Below are positions 17,970 to 26,914 of a DNA stretch of 42,774 nt, one piece after another. This stretch comes from Sphingomonadales bacterium (GTDB lineage: Bacteria; Pseudomonadota; Alphaproteobacteria; Sphingomonadales; Sphingomonadaceae), in assembly GCA_027489365.1 (NCBI GenBank), contig JAIXZV010000197.1, positions 1 to 42,774 on the forward strand, read 5' to 3'. Position 1 is the stretch's first letter. Every line of letters starts with the position of its first letter. The translations under genes were made by a program, and so were the position numbers. Below the pieces are notes generated by a model. The model saw nothing but the letters and a program-made list of their open reading frames with translations. It had not been told where the DNA came from and searched no databases.

Positions 17970-19483
17970 GCCGATTGCCTCACCTGTTCGCCCATCATCG
18001 CCGCGATGAAGGCATGATGCGGCGGCAGCGCCCCCGCTTTCAGCGCGCACGCCTTGCGCAGCGTATCGAGATACGGCCCGAGCTCACGCGCATCGACATT
18101 GTCGGCGAGCGGCGACCAGCCGCGCGGTTCGACCCCCTGCCCGAGCATCACCTGCCCCCAGCTGTCGTCGAGGAACAGTTCGTCCTCTTCGCGCATGAAC
18201 GCGCCCGTTTCGCCGAAGATCGCCAGCTTTTCCTGCAAGGTTGCAGGCAGCGCCATCGTTCGGCAATGGTCCCAGAACGGCTCGCCGACGCGGTCATTGG
18301 CGGCGTAATGCAGCACCAGGAAATCGCGCACGCGCTGCCATTCGATCTCGGACAGGCGGTTGAACGCAGCGCGCGATGCGGCGATGTCGGCGAGATTGCC
18401 CGACAGCAAATTGAGCAAGCGGCCGATGCCCGATTGGACGAGATGGATGCTGGTCGATTCCAGCGGTTCCATGAACCCCGCCGCCAACCCCAACGCGACG
18501 CAATTGTGCGCCCAAGGGCTCTTCCGCCGCCCGGTGGTGAAACGGATCGGGCGTGGATCGGCGAGCGGCTTACCCTCCAGATTGCCCAGAAGCGTCGCGC
18601 GCGCTTGGTCGATCGTGGTGAAGTGCGAGCAGAACACATGCCCGTTGCCGGTGCGATGCTGGAGCGGGATGCGCCATTGCCACCCAGCCGAATGCGCGAT
18701 CGATTGCGTATACGGGCGCAAAGGTCCCGCACTCTCGCACGGCACGGCGAGCGCGGTGTCGCACGACAGCCATTGCGACCAATCCTCGAACGGCACGTCG
18801 AGCGCCGCGCCCAGCAGCAGACTGCGAAATCCGGTGCAGTCGATGAACAGCGTGCCTGGCGCCGAGCGGTCGCCATCGAGGTGCAACGCGCGGATATCGC
18901 CGCTTGCGCCATCGCGCGCGACCGATTCGATCATCCCCTCGATCCGCCGCACGCCGCGTTCCTCGGCATACTCCCGCAGCATCTGCGCGAAGAGCGTCGC
19001 GTCGAGATGATAGGCATAGGCCAGATCAGGCAGCGTGCCGTCGCTGCCGTCACCGATCGCGAAGCGGCCGAGCCGCGCGGCGGCGACGTTCGCACTGTAA
19101 TCGCCATAATCGCCCGCCACGCCCAGCGCGCGCCCGCGCAGCCACAATTGGCGGAAGGGGATCAAGCCGACCCCGCGCCCAACCTGGCCGAAGCTGTGGA
19201 TATAGCTCTCACCCGGCCGCCGCCAGTCGACGAATTCAATGCCCAATTTGAAGCTGGCATTGGTGCGGCGCAGGAAATCGGTCTGGTCGATCCCCAGCCC
19301 GATCAACAGGTTATGGATCTGCGGGATCGTCGCCTCGCCAACGCCGATCGTGCCGATCGCATCGGATTCGACGAGCGTGATCGATGCGGTATTGCCCAGG
19401 AACCGCGCGAGCGTGGCCGCGGCCATCCATCCCGCCGTTCCGCCACCGGCAATCACGATTTCCAGCGGGACGGGGTTCGGCAT
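17966..19483 (-). CDS. Flavin-dependent tryptophan-halogenase-like protein (first copy)
   Basis: 505 aa. GGGTAGWM lies at 13-20, Lys79 in NASFKLGIEF, the signature WQWRIP at 268-273 and Glu339 in GFMEPLESTSIHLVQ. This is the full halogenase residue set. It is the first gene after the receptor, 59 bases from its stop, with a strong hairpin between. FADH2-dependent halogenases need a partner flavin reductase, and none is visible nearby. Genes of this family recur next to TonB-dependent receptors in sphingomonad and xanthomonad sugar loci, but their role there is not settled. Halogenation of an aromatic linked to the glycan is one possibility. Confidence 0.88.
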   Translation of the reverse strand: MPNPVPLEIVIAGGGTAGWMAAATLARFLGNTASITLVESDAIGTIGVGEATIPQIHNLLIGLGIDQTDFLRRTNASFKLGIEFVDWRRPGESYIHSFGQVGRGVGLIPFRQLWLRGRALGVAGDYGDYSANVAAARLGRFAIGDGSDGTLPDLAYAYHLDATLFAQMLREYAEERGVRRIEGMIESVARDGASGDIRALHLDGDRSAPGTLFIDCTGFRSLLLGAALDVPFEDWSQWLSCDTALAVPCESAGPLRPYTQSIAHSAGWQWRIPLQHRTGNGHVFCSHFTTIDQARATLLGNLEGKPLADPRPIRFTTGRRKSPWAHNCVALGLAAGFMEPLESTSIHLVQSGIGRLLNLLSGNLADIAASRAAFNRLSEIEWQRVRDFLVLHYAANDRVGEPFWDHCRTMALPATLQEKLAIFGETGAFMREEDELFLDDSWGQVMLGQGVEPRGWSPLADNVDARELGPYLDTLRKACALKAGALPPHHAFIAAMMGEQVRQSA

Positions 19484-19501
19484 GACCGGCCTTCAAAGAT
19501 T

Positions 19502-19536
19502 TCGGAGCCTTGCCGATACGTCCGGCAAGGCTCCGA
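19502..19536. terminator. Strong hairpin between receptor and downstream operon genes
   Basis: CGGAGCCTTGCCG at 19503-19515 pairs perfectly with CGGCAAGGCTCCG at 19523-19535, one more T-A pair closes the base, and the loop is 7 bases. It lies 6 bases after the receptor stop in the leftward transcript. Only a broken U-tract follows (ATCTTTG), so it may be a partial terminator or a 3' mRNA-stabilising structure that keeps receptor mRNA above that of downstream genes. Confidence 0.7.
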
Positions 19537-19542
19537 TTGCCA

Positions 19543-22236
19543 TCAGAACTTGTAGGTGAAGCCCGCGACGAAGCGGCGTCCATAAGTTTGATACTTCAAA
19601 TAGGACAGCGGATCGGTGGTGCCGAGCGTGGCCGAGCGCGTATTGCTCAGGTTCTGCCCCTGCACATAGAGCGACAGACCGTGCAGCTTGGACGTCTCCT
19701 GGAAGTCATAGCCGACCTGTGCGTCATAGATCGTCTCCCCCAGCACTTGCTGGCGATCGAGACCACCGCTGTAGAGCGCGAAGTCGCCGAGATATTTCGA
19801 GCGATAGCGCGCGCTGCCGCGTACGTTGATGCCGTTCTTTTCATAGAAGGCGGTGAGGCTCGCCACCCACTTCGAATAGCCCGGGATCGTCGTCGTGGCG
19901 CCGTTGAAATCCTTGACCTTGGTCTCGGTATAGCCGCCGCCGCCGGTCAGGCCGAAGCCCGACAGCGCCGGGGTGAAGATGTCGAACGGCAGCGTCCCGG
20001 CGACTTCCGCACCATAGACGTGACCGCCGCTGGTGTTGACCTGGCTGAACAACAACCCGACCGGCGAGGTCGGCAGGTTTGCCGACGGGACGGGTGGGAA
20101 GCCGGTGTAATCGAAGTTGGTGAAACCATTCGCGATGTAGGAGGTGATGTCCTTGTAGAACAACTGCAGCGCGACATAGCCCTTGTTGCCGAAATACTTC
20201 TCGACGTTGAAGTCAACTGCCCACGCTTGGTACGGGCGCAGCCGCGGATTGCCGCCACTGCCCGAATAGATGATCGGCGAACGCGTCGTATCGACCCCGT
20301 AGGTGATCACGTTGTTGAGATCGGGCAGACGCGCCCGCATCATCTGCTTGGAGGCGGCCAGGCGGAACACGAAATCGCTCGCCGTACGCAGATTGAGGTT
20401 CGCGCTCGGCAGGACCATCCAATAACTGTCCTTCACCGTCGCGAAGGCGGCACCGGTCGAAGTGACCGAAGTATGCTGCGCCTGCACGCCGATATTGCCG
20501 GTCAGGACGCTCGACCCGAATTGCCCGTCAAGCTTCGCCATCACATAGGGCGTGACGACATCTTCCTGCACGCCGTAGCCCTTGGTCGAGCCAAAGGTGT
20601 TGGCGTTGTAGACGAGCACACCCTTCGACACCAAGGTGCGCGGATCATAGGCGATGATCGTGCCGAGCCCGCGGCCCAGCGTGACCGGCGACAGCAGAAT
20701 GTTCGACGGGATCGCCGCGGTCAGCGCATTGTTCGGCGGGCTGAGATAGCCTTCCTGCGCGCTCAGCGTCTTGGAGCGGGCGGTGTAATCCACACCGGCC
20801 TTGATCGACTTCAGGAACCCACCGATGTCGCGCTCGATCTCACCGCGCGCCTCGACCAGATCATCCTTGGTGCGACGGAGATTTTCATACCCGGCCTGCA
20901 CCGGCGAGCCGCTCCAGCCTTCGACGTCGGTCAGCACGAGCGCCGGGTTGGTGCCGTTGTAATTGCTGGTGAATTGCGGGCCTTTCGGCGTCGTCTGGTA
21001 CGAGACGACCGCAGTCGAGAACGGCAATGCGCGGCCGAGACCGGCGGTCGTCTGAATCGACGTGTCGGTACGATCGGTGCGCGACCAGCTGAAATCGGCC
21101 ACCGCCTTCCAGCCGTTGTGATTGTCCCACGCACCGTTGACGCCGAACGCATATTGGTTGGCGACACGGTCATTGGCGTAGTTTTCGATGAGCGGCGTGC
21201 CCGCGATCGTCGCGCTTGTCACCAGGCCATTGGCCGAGGTGACGTTCGAGATCGAATCGCGACCGCAGCCACCGCCGCAGTTGAACGGCATTTCGAACCC
21301 GCGCTGATCGATCCGGTCGGCAAAGTGCGAATAGAAGCCATCGATCGTGACGCGCAGATTATCGTCGAGCTGCCCCTGAACCGTGCCATTGGCACCAAAG
21401 CGCTTGAGCTTGCTGGTCTCGACCCAGCTCTTGATCCCGTTCATGCCCTGCGCGCCGCCGGGATAGCCACCATAGCCCCAGGCGTTGAAATCGTCGGTCT
21501 GATACGGCTCGTCGGTATAGGCGACCGACAGCGCCACGCCGACGCGGTCATCGGCGAACTTGTCGACGAAGGTGCCGTACGCGCGGTATCCGGCATTGCT
21601 GCTGTTGGGGTCGATCTTGCCGCCGGTGTAGGTGCCGCGCGCGCCAACCGCGAGGATGCGCTTGCTGACATCAAGCGGACGGATCGTGCGCAGATCGATA
21701 CTGCCTACCAGCCCGCCCGCAGTATGATCGGCCTCGGCGGTCTTGTAGACATCGACGCCGGCCAGGATTTCGGAAGGGTATTGGTCGAATTCGACTGCGC
21801 GGCTGTCGTTGGTGGTGGTCTGCTGCCGCCCGTTGAGCGTGGTGCTCGAGAAATCGGGGCCGAAACCGCGGATCGAGATGATGTTGGCGCGGCCAGCGTT
21901 GCGTTGTGCCGAAATGCCCGGCAGGCGCGCGATCGACTCCCCGATGCCATTGTCGGGCAGCTTGCCGATATCCTCGGCCGAAATCGATTCCACGACGGTT
22001 TCGGAATTCTTCTTCTTCGCGGTCGCGCTGCGCAAAGCCGCGCGGAAGCCGGTGACGACGATGTCCTTGCCGGTGTCATCGGCAGCAGGCGCATCGGCGG
22101 CGGCCGCGGGCGCCGTCTGCGCCTGCGCCGCGGTCGCGCCGAACAGCAGCAGCGCGGCGCCCAATGCGCTCATGCTGGTGCCCAAGGACAGGGTGTTGCG
22201 GAATTGCGTCGCCTCACGGCGCGTCGATGCGATCAT
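19543..22236 (-). CDS. TonB-dependent receptor for alpha-glucans
   Basis: 897 aa outer-membrane receptor. The signal peptide is cut near TAAQAQ (about residue 40). The TonB box and plug begin at DIVVTGFRAALRSATAKKK, followed by SIRGFGPDFSSTTLNGR. A long beta-barrel ends in an aromatic residue (FTYKF). The receptor imports oligosaccharides with energy from TonB. ATG 22236 is preceded by AGGGGAGAG; the open frame upstream is non-coding. The substrate is inferred from the amylase, glucosidase and GH97 genes that follow. A LacI-type operator lies about 100 bases upstream. Confidence 0.93.
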   Translation of the reverse strand: MIASTRREATQFRNTLSLGTSMSALGAALLLFGATAAQAQTAPAAAADAPAADDTGKDIVVTGFRAALRSATAKKKNSETVVESISAEDIGKLPDNGIGESIARLPGISAQRNAGRANIISIRGFGPDFSSTTLNGRQQTTTNDSRAVEFDQYPSEILAGVDVYKTAEADHTAGGLVGSIDLRTIRPLDVSKRILAVGARGTYTGGKIDPNSSNAGYRAYGTFVDKFADDRVGVALSVAYTDEPYQTDDFNAWGYGGYPGGAQGMNGIKSWVETSKLKRFGANGTVQGQLDDNLRVTIDGFYSHFADRIDQRGFEMPFNCGGGCGRDSISNVTSANGLVTSATIAGTPLIENYANDRVANQYAFGVNGAWDNHNGWKAVADFSWSRTDRTDTSIQTTAGLGRALPFSTAVVSYQTTPKGPQFTSNYNGTNPALVLTDVEGWSGSPVQAGYENLRRTKDDLVEARGEIERDIGGFLKSIKAGVDYTARSKTLSAQEGYLSPPNNALTAAIPSNILLSPVTLGRGLGTIIAYDPRTLVSKGVLVYNANTFGSTKGYGVQEDVVTPYVMAKLDGQFGSSVLTGNIGVQAQHTSVTSTGAAFATVKDSYWMVLPSANLNLRTASDFVFRLAASKQMMRARLPDLNNVITYGVDTTRSPIIYSGSGGNPRLRPYQAWAVDFNVEKYFGNKGYVALQLFYKDITSYIANGFTNFDYTGFPPVPSANLPTSPVGLLFSQVNTSGGHVYGAEVAGTLPFDIFTPALSGFGLTGGGGYTETKVKDFNGATTTIPGYSKWVASLTAFYEKNGINVRGSARYRSKYLGDFALYSGGLDRQQVLGETIYDAQVGYDFQETSKLHGLSLYVQGQNLSNTRSATLGTTDPLSYLKYQTYGRRFVAGFTYKF

Positions 22237-22327
22237 GTTCTCTCTCCCCTTTGGCTCCACGGCGTCTTCCGCGCGGTGAGCGTCTCCCGAGCGTGATTGC
22301 GCCCGGACAATTGCAAAGCCAAGGAAA

Positions 22328-22342
22328 CGGCATACGTATTCA
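22328..22342. promoter_or_regulatory. Putative LacI-family operator, receptor/lacI intergenic region
   Basis: The 15-base element CGGCATACGTATTCA contains the 8-base palindrome ATACGTAT with a central CG, the hallmark of LacI-family sites. It lies about 95-105 bases from both the receptor and lacI start codons in a 209-base divergent intergenic region. The same 15 bases recur at 23468. A possible lacI promoter (TTGCAA at 22311, TACGTA at 22333) would place the operator over the -10 element, which suggests autoregulation. The operator call is well supported; the promoter is a guess. Confidence 0.75.
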
Positions 22343-22445
22343 GGGCTGGCCCGGCAGGGGACTTTCTTAAGCGTCGGGCTAAGCGTACACCGTCTCATGC
22401 GACCGGAAGCCCGGCGCCGATCAGGCTGAGGAGCCGCTTGCGCAG

Positions 22446-23492
22446 ATGGCGCTGAATGACAAACCGACGTCTTTCGATATTGCGGCGCTGGCCGGCGTTT
22501 CGCAGCCGACGGTGTCGCGCGCGCTGCGCGGCGATCCGACCGTCAGCGCGGCGACGCGGCTGCGGATCGAGGCGATCGCGCGGCAGCTCAATTACAAGGT
22601 GGACAAAAACGCCTCGAACTTGCGACGCGGCAGCACCAACACGCTCGCCTTGCTGTTCTTCGAGGATCCGACCCCCGACGATTCGCTGATCAACCCGTTC
22701 TTCCTGGCGATGCTCGGGTCGATCACGCGGACGTGTGCGCTCCGCGGCTATGATCTGCTGATCTCGTTCCAGCACCTCTCCAACGACTGGCACGTCGATT
22801 ATGAGGACAGCCGCAAGGCCGACGGGATCATCCTGCTCGGCTATGGCGATTATGAGGAATATCGCGCGCGGCTCGATCAATTGGCGGCGCAGAACACACA
22901 TTTCGTACGCTGGGGATCGGTCCGGCCCAACCAGGCCGCCGACGCAACCGTCGGCTGCGACAATGTCCGCGGCGGGCGCGACGCGGGGCGGCATTTGATC
23001 GCGCAAGGCTGTCGCAAAATCGCCTTTCTGGGCGAGGCGTCGAGCCATTATCCCGAATTCGAGGATCGCTATCGCGGGCTCGCCGAAGCGATTGAAAAGG
23101 CGGGCCTGACGGTCGATCCCGCGCTGCAAGTCGATGCGATCACCACCGAAGCCTCCGGCCATGATGCCGCCGTCGCGCTGCTGGCGCGCGGCTGCGCGTT
23201 CGACGCGATCTTCGCCGCGAGCGATCTGATCGCGATCGGTGCGATGCGCGCGCTCGCCGAGGCAGGCCTGCGCGTGCCCGAAGACGTCAAGATCGTCGGC
23301 TTCGACGATTTGCCCGCCGCCACGCTCGCGCACCCGCCACTCACCACCGTCGCGCAGGATTATCGCCGCGCGGGCGAATTCCTGGTCGATACGCTGCTCG
23401 CGCGGATTCGCGGCGAGACGACCGAGACCGCGATCCTGCCGCCGCGCCTCGTCGTGCGGGGATCGAGCGGCATACGTATTCATGGCGACTGA
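22446..23492 (+). CDS. LacI-family repressor of the glucan locus
   Basis: 348 aa. The N-terminal helix-turn-helix (about 8-60) reads SFDIAALAGVSQPTVSRALRG and ends with the hinge NYKVDKNASNLRRG. A periplasmic-binding-protein-like effector domain follows, with IFAASDLIAIGAMRAL and VKIVGFDDLPAATLAHPPLTTV near the C-terminus. The effector is probably maltose or a related sugar. The best Shine-Dalgarno (GAGGAG) is rather far from ATG 22446, but the protein start is family-typical. The last codons (SGIRIHGD) are encoded by an operator copy. It is transcribed toward the MFS gene. Confidence 0.93.
   Translation: MALNDKPTSFDIAALAGVSQPTVSRALRGDPTVSAATRLRIEAIARQLNYKVDKNASNLRRGSTNTLALLFFEDPTPDDSLINPFFLAMLGSITRTCALRGYDLLISFQHLSNDWHVDYEDSRKADGIILLGYGDYEEYRARLDQLAAQNTHFVRWGSVRPNQAADATVGCDNVRGGRDAGRHLIAQGCRKIAFLGEASSHYPEFEDRYRGLAEAIEKAGLTVDPALQVDAITTEASGHDAAVALLARGCAFDAIFAASDLIAIGAMRALAEAGLRVPEDVKIVGFDDLPAATLAHPPLTTVAQDYRRAGEFLVDTLLARIRGETTETAILPPRLVVRGSSGIRIHGD
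23468..23482. promoter_or_regulatory. Putative LacI-family operator inside the 3' end of lacI
   Basis: The same 15 bases as at 22328-22342 (CGGCATACGTATTCA) fall in the last codons of lacI, about 75 bases before the GTG start of the MFS gene. Identity over 15 bases at two promoter-proximal spots of one sugar locus is unlikely by chance. It points to an independent promoter for the transporter, controlled by the same repressor. Confidence 0.72.
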
Positions 23493-23550
23493 CGCCGCGT
23501 TCCCGGCCACCAAAGCGTACCAGAATGATAAAAACGCAGGGGATGGATCA

Positions 23551-25056
23551 GTGAACGAACGGCCGCGCCAGTCCTTTGCCGGGCTGTGGAACATCTCGTT
23601 CGGCTTTTTCGGCATCCAGATCGGCTTCGCGTTGCAGAACGCCAATATGAGCCGAATCTTTCAAACGCTGTCGCCCGGCGATCCGGACATCCTAAACAAG
23701 CTTCCCGCACTCTGGGTGGCGGCACCGCTCACCGGGCTGCTCGTCCAGCCGATTATCGGTCACATGAGCGATCGCACCTGGTTGGGCCGACTTGGGCGGC
23801 GGCGCCCCTATTTTTTGAGCGGAGCACTGCTTGCGACCTTGGCGCTCGTGCTGATGCCACTGGCACCGTTCCTGTTGTTCGCGGCGACGATGCTGTGGGT
23901 GCTCGACGCCTCGCTCAACATTTCGATGGAGCCGTTCCGCGCGTTTGTCGGCGATATGCTGCGCAAGGATCAGCACAGTGTTGGCTATGCCGTGCAGACC
24001 GCTTTCATCGGCGCAGGCGCGGTGGTCGGATCGATCTTTCCGACGCTGCTCGAATGGTGGGGTGTCGCAAACGTTGCCGCGCCCGGCGCGATTCCCGACA
24101 CGGTGCGGTACGCCTTTTGGTTCGGTGGCGCGGCGTTGTTCTTGGCGGTCACATGGACCGTTTTGACGACTCGCGAATACACGCCCGACGAAATGGCAAG
24201 GTTCGACGGCGCGCATCCCGAAACCGAAACCGAGACGCTGAGGATGCTTGCCGCGCGCACATTTGGAGGAAGCTTTGCCTGGATCGCGCTCGGTACTGTT
24301 GTTGTGGCAGCGGTCGGGCCGTTAGCTTTGCGGCAAGAGGTGTATCTACTCGGGGCGCTGCTCATCGGTTACGGCATTGCCAGCATTTTGGCGATCACCA
24401 TGGCGCGACGCGGATCGAGCGCCTCAATCCTAGGGCATATTGTTGGCGATTTCTCGGGTATGCCGCCGCTGATGAAGCAGCTTGCTTTGGTCCAGTTCTT
24501 CAGTTGGTCCGCACTGTTCATCATGTGGACGCAGACAAACCCGGTGGTTGCTCAGCGCGGGTTCGGCACCCTCGATGCCAGCAGCGCGGCGTTTCAAGCT
24601 GCAGGTAATTGGGTCGATGTCCTTTTTGCTACCTATAATGGCGTCGCCGCGATCGCCGCGCTGACGCTGTTGCCGTTCCTCGCGAAGCGGATTGGCGCCC
24701 CGCGCACGCATGTCGTCGGGTTGCTGTGCGGCGCGGCGGGCTATGCCAGCTTCCTCGTGATCCGCGATCCGCAGATGCTGCTGTTGAGCGAAGTGGGCAT
24801 CGGCATTGCCTGGGCGTCGATCCTCGCCATGCCCTATGCGATCCTCGCCTCCAGCCTGCCGCAGCGCAAGCTCGGCATCTATATGGGGCTGTTCAACGTC
24901 TTCGTCGTGATTCCGCAATTGCTGGTGGCAACCGTGATGGGATCGATCATGCAGGCGTTCTTCCCCGGTGAGCCGATCTGGACGATGCTGTTCGCCGCCG
25001 TGGTGATGGCGCTGGCGGCGCTCGCGATGCTGCGGGTGCGAGTGGATACGGCCTAA
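23551..25056 (+). CDS. MFS maltose/oligosaccharide transporter (SLC45/GPH-like)
   Basis: 501 aa, about twelve membrane segments. The opening LWNISFGFFGIQIGFALQNAN and the loop HMSDRTWLGRLGRRRPYF are typical of proton-coupled glucoside transporters related to plant sucrose carriers and Caulobacter MalY. GTG 23551 has AGGGGA seven bases upstream and gives the usual protein start. An ATG at 23482 would add 23 residues, overlap lacI and coincide with the operator. The likely job is inner-membrane uptake of maltose or maltodextrin for the cytoplasmic GH13 enzyme. Confidence 0.9.
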   Translation: MNERPRQSFAGLWNISFGFFGIQIGFALQNANMSRIFQTLSPGDPDILNKLPALWVAAPLTGLLVQPIIGHMSDRTWLGRLGRRRPYFLSGALLATLALVLMPLAPFLLFAATMLWVLDASLNISMEPFRAFVGDMLRKDQHSVGYAVQTAFIGAGAVVGSIFPTLLEWWGVANVAAPGAIPDTVRYAFWFGGAALFLAVTWTVLTTREYTPDEMARFDGAHPETETETLRMLAARTFGGSFAWIALGTVVVAAVGPLALRQEVYLLGALLIGYGIASILAITMARRGSSASILGHIVGDFSGMPPLMKQLALVQFFSWSALFIMWTQTNPVVAQRGFGTLDASSAAFQAAGNWVDVLFATYNGVAAIAALTLLPFLAKRIGAPRTHVVGLLCGAAGYASFLVIRDPQMLLLSEVGIGIAWASILAMPYAILASSLPQRKLGIYMGLFNVFVVIPQLLVATVMGSIMQAFFPGEPIWTMLFAAVVMALAALAMLRVRVDTA

Positions 25057-25142
25057 CGCCCGGGCTTTGCGGATCGTATCGGCTGAGGTAGCGTTACGCT
25101 CGGCACGAACGTACCCCCGCCCGCGCCGCCCGAAAGCTCGCT

Positions 25143-26216
25143 TTGCACGCCACCGCCCATATCGCCGCGATCGGCACCGCCGTCCCCGATCACGACATTC
25201 ACCAGGCCTTTATCGGCTGGGCGCGGTCGCGCTTGCCCGATGAACGATCGACGCGCGTGTTCGATCGGATGGCCGGGCGCGCGGCGATCGGGCATCGCTG
25301 GTCGGTTCTGCCGCGCGGCAGCGATGGCGGATCGCCGGTCGATGCCGGGGGTTTCTACGCGCGCGACCTGCTCCCCGGCACCGCCGAGCGGATGCGGCTG
25401 TATGCCGAGGCGGCACCCGCACTCGGGATCGCCGCGATCGCGGCGTTGCGCGCGCAAGTCGCGCTTGGGGGCATCACCCATTTCGTCGTGGCGAGCTGCA
25501 CCGGCTTTGTCGCCCCCGGCATCGACCAGATCATCGCCGCCGAGATCGGCCTTTCCCCCTCGGTCGAGCGGCTGCTGGTCGGCTTCATGGGTTGCTACGC
25601 CGCCGTCGCCGCTTTGCGCAGCGCCCGCCACATCGTCCGCTCCGACCCGCAAGCGCGCGTGCTGGTTTTGTGCGTCGAGCTGTCGACGCTGCATTTACAG
25701 GATAATCCCGCGCTCGAACCCTTGCTGGCGATGCTGCAATTCGGCGACGGTGCCGCCGCCGCGCTCGTCACCGCAGAGCCGGTCGGCCTCGCGCTCGGTC
25801 AGCCATTCGCGACGACGCTGCCCGATTCGGCTGGGTTGATCCGCTGGGACATTACCGACAGCGGCTTTGCGATGCATTTGTCGGGCGAAGTCCCCGCGCG
25901 AATCGCCGCCGGGCTGGCCGATCCCGCTTTCGCCACCGCCGCGACCGGCGGGCGCGATCCGAGCGAGATCGACGGCTGGGCGGTCCATGCCGGGGGCCGC
26001 TCGATCCTCGATGCGGTCGAAAACACGCTGCATCTCCAGCAAGGCGCACTCGCCGCATCGCGCGGGGTACTGGCCGATTTCGGGAATATGTCGTCGGCGA
26101 CGCTGATGTTCGTGCTGGCGCGCTTGCTCGGTGGCCCGCCGATCCGCGAGGGCGTGGCGCTCGCCTTCGGTCCCGGCCTCGCCGCCGAGGGCTTCGGCTT
26201 CCGGAGCGCGGCGTGA
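25143..26216 (+). CDS. Type III polyketide synthase
   Basis: 357 aa thiolase-fold enzyme of the chalcone/stilbene synthase family. The catalytic triad is visible: Cys119 (VASCTGFVAPG), His282 (WAVHAGGRSIL) and Asn315 (FGNMSSATLMFVL). The bacterial GFMGCYAAVAAL segment is at about 147-158. It condenses malonyl-CoA onto a starter acyl-CoA and may make alkylresorcinols or alkylpyrones. The start appears to be TTG 25143, with only a weak upstream GAAAG. It overlaps the methyltransferase gene as GTGA. The Pro of the common HPGG motif is Ala here (HAGG). Confidence 0.93.
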   Translation: MHATAHIAAIGTAVPDHDIHQAFIGWARSRLPDERSTRVFDRMAGRAAIGHRWSVLPRGSDGGSPVDAGGFYARDLLPGTAERMRLYAEAAPALGIAAIAALRAQVALGGITHFVVASCTGFVAPGIDQIIAAEIGLSPSVERLLVGFMGCYAAVAALRSARHIVRSDPQARVLVLCVELSTLHLQDNPALEPLLAMLQFGDGAAAALVTAEPVGLALGQPFATTLPDSAGLIRWDITDSGFAMHLSGEVPARIAAGLADPAFATAATGGRDPSEIDGWAVHAGGRSILDAVENTLHLQQGALAASRGVLADFGNMSSATLMFVLARLLGGPPIREGVALAFGPGLAAEGFGFRSAA

Positions 26217-26914
26217 GTCTCGCGGAGCGCGCCATCGCCGAGGAGCTGATGGACGCCGACGATCTGTCGCCTGAGACCTATGCTGCGGTCGTCGGAGATC
26301 TTGCGAAGGTCAATGTCGTGACGATGGCCGCGCGCCCGACGCTCGATTTCCTGCGGCGCGGCACTGCGGGCATGACGCGCTTCCGGCTGCTCGATGTCGG
26401 CTATGGCGATGGCGACATGCTGCGCCGGATCGCACGCTGGGCGGCCAAGCACGGTCTGGAGGCCGAACTGTTCGGCGTCGATCTCAACCCGCGCAGCCAG
26501 GCTGCGGCAGCGGCGCACACGCCGGCGGATCTGCCGATCCGCTATCGCACCGGCGATTATGCCGATCATGCCGGGGAGGGCTGGAATTTCATCATCTCCA
26601 GCCTGGTCGCGCACCACATGACGCACGATCAGCTCGTCGCCTTCCTGCGCTTCATGGACCGCGAAAGCGCAGCAGGCTGGCTGGTCAACGATCTCCACCG
26701 CCACGGCTTCGCCTATTTCGGCTATCCGCTGCTGGCGACATTGGCGCGCTGGCACCCGATCGTCAGGCATGACGGAAAACTGTCGATCGCGCGGTCGTAT
26801 CGACCCGCGGAATGGTCCCCGATCCTTGCCGAAGCTGGCGTGCAGGCGCGCGTCTACCGTGCCTTCCCCTTCCGCTTGTGCGTCGAAAAGCTGTGCGCCG
26901 AACCCCCGCGCTGA
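26213..26914 (+). CDS. SAM-dependent methyltransferase of the type III PKS operon
   Basis: 233 aa. The Rossmann-type motif I is LLDVGYGDGDMLRRIA (about 61-76), the acidic residue after strand 2 is in FGVDLNPR, and a SSLVAHHMT segment follows. GTG 26213 overlaps the PKS stop. In other type III PKS clusters a methyltransferase alkylates the phenolic product, and this gene probably does the same. The acceptor is unknown. Confidence 0.88.
   Translation: MSLAERAIAEELMDADDLSPETYAAVVGDLAKVNVVTMAARPTLDFLRRGTAGMTRFRLLDVGYGDGDMLRRIARWAAKHGLEAELFGVDLNPRSQAAAAAHTPADLPIRYRTGDYADHAGEGWNFIISSLVAHHMTHDQLVAFLRFMDRESAAGWLVNDLHRHGFAYFGYPLLATLARWHPIVRHDGKLSIARSYRPAEWSPILAEAGVQARVYRAFPFRLCVEKLCAEPPR

Noticed and set aside
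19510..22296. 928-codon open frame on the plus strand opposite the TonB-dependent receptor
   Set aside because: Arginine-rich, no recognisable domain, antisense to a clear receptor gene; long antisense frames are expected in such GC-rich DNA. The same applies to 16140-18017, 14530-16161, 13109-14458 and 9850-11457 on the plus strand.
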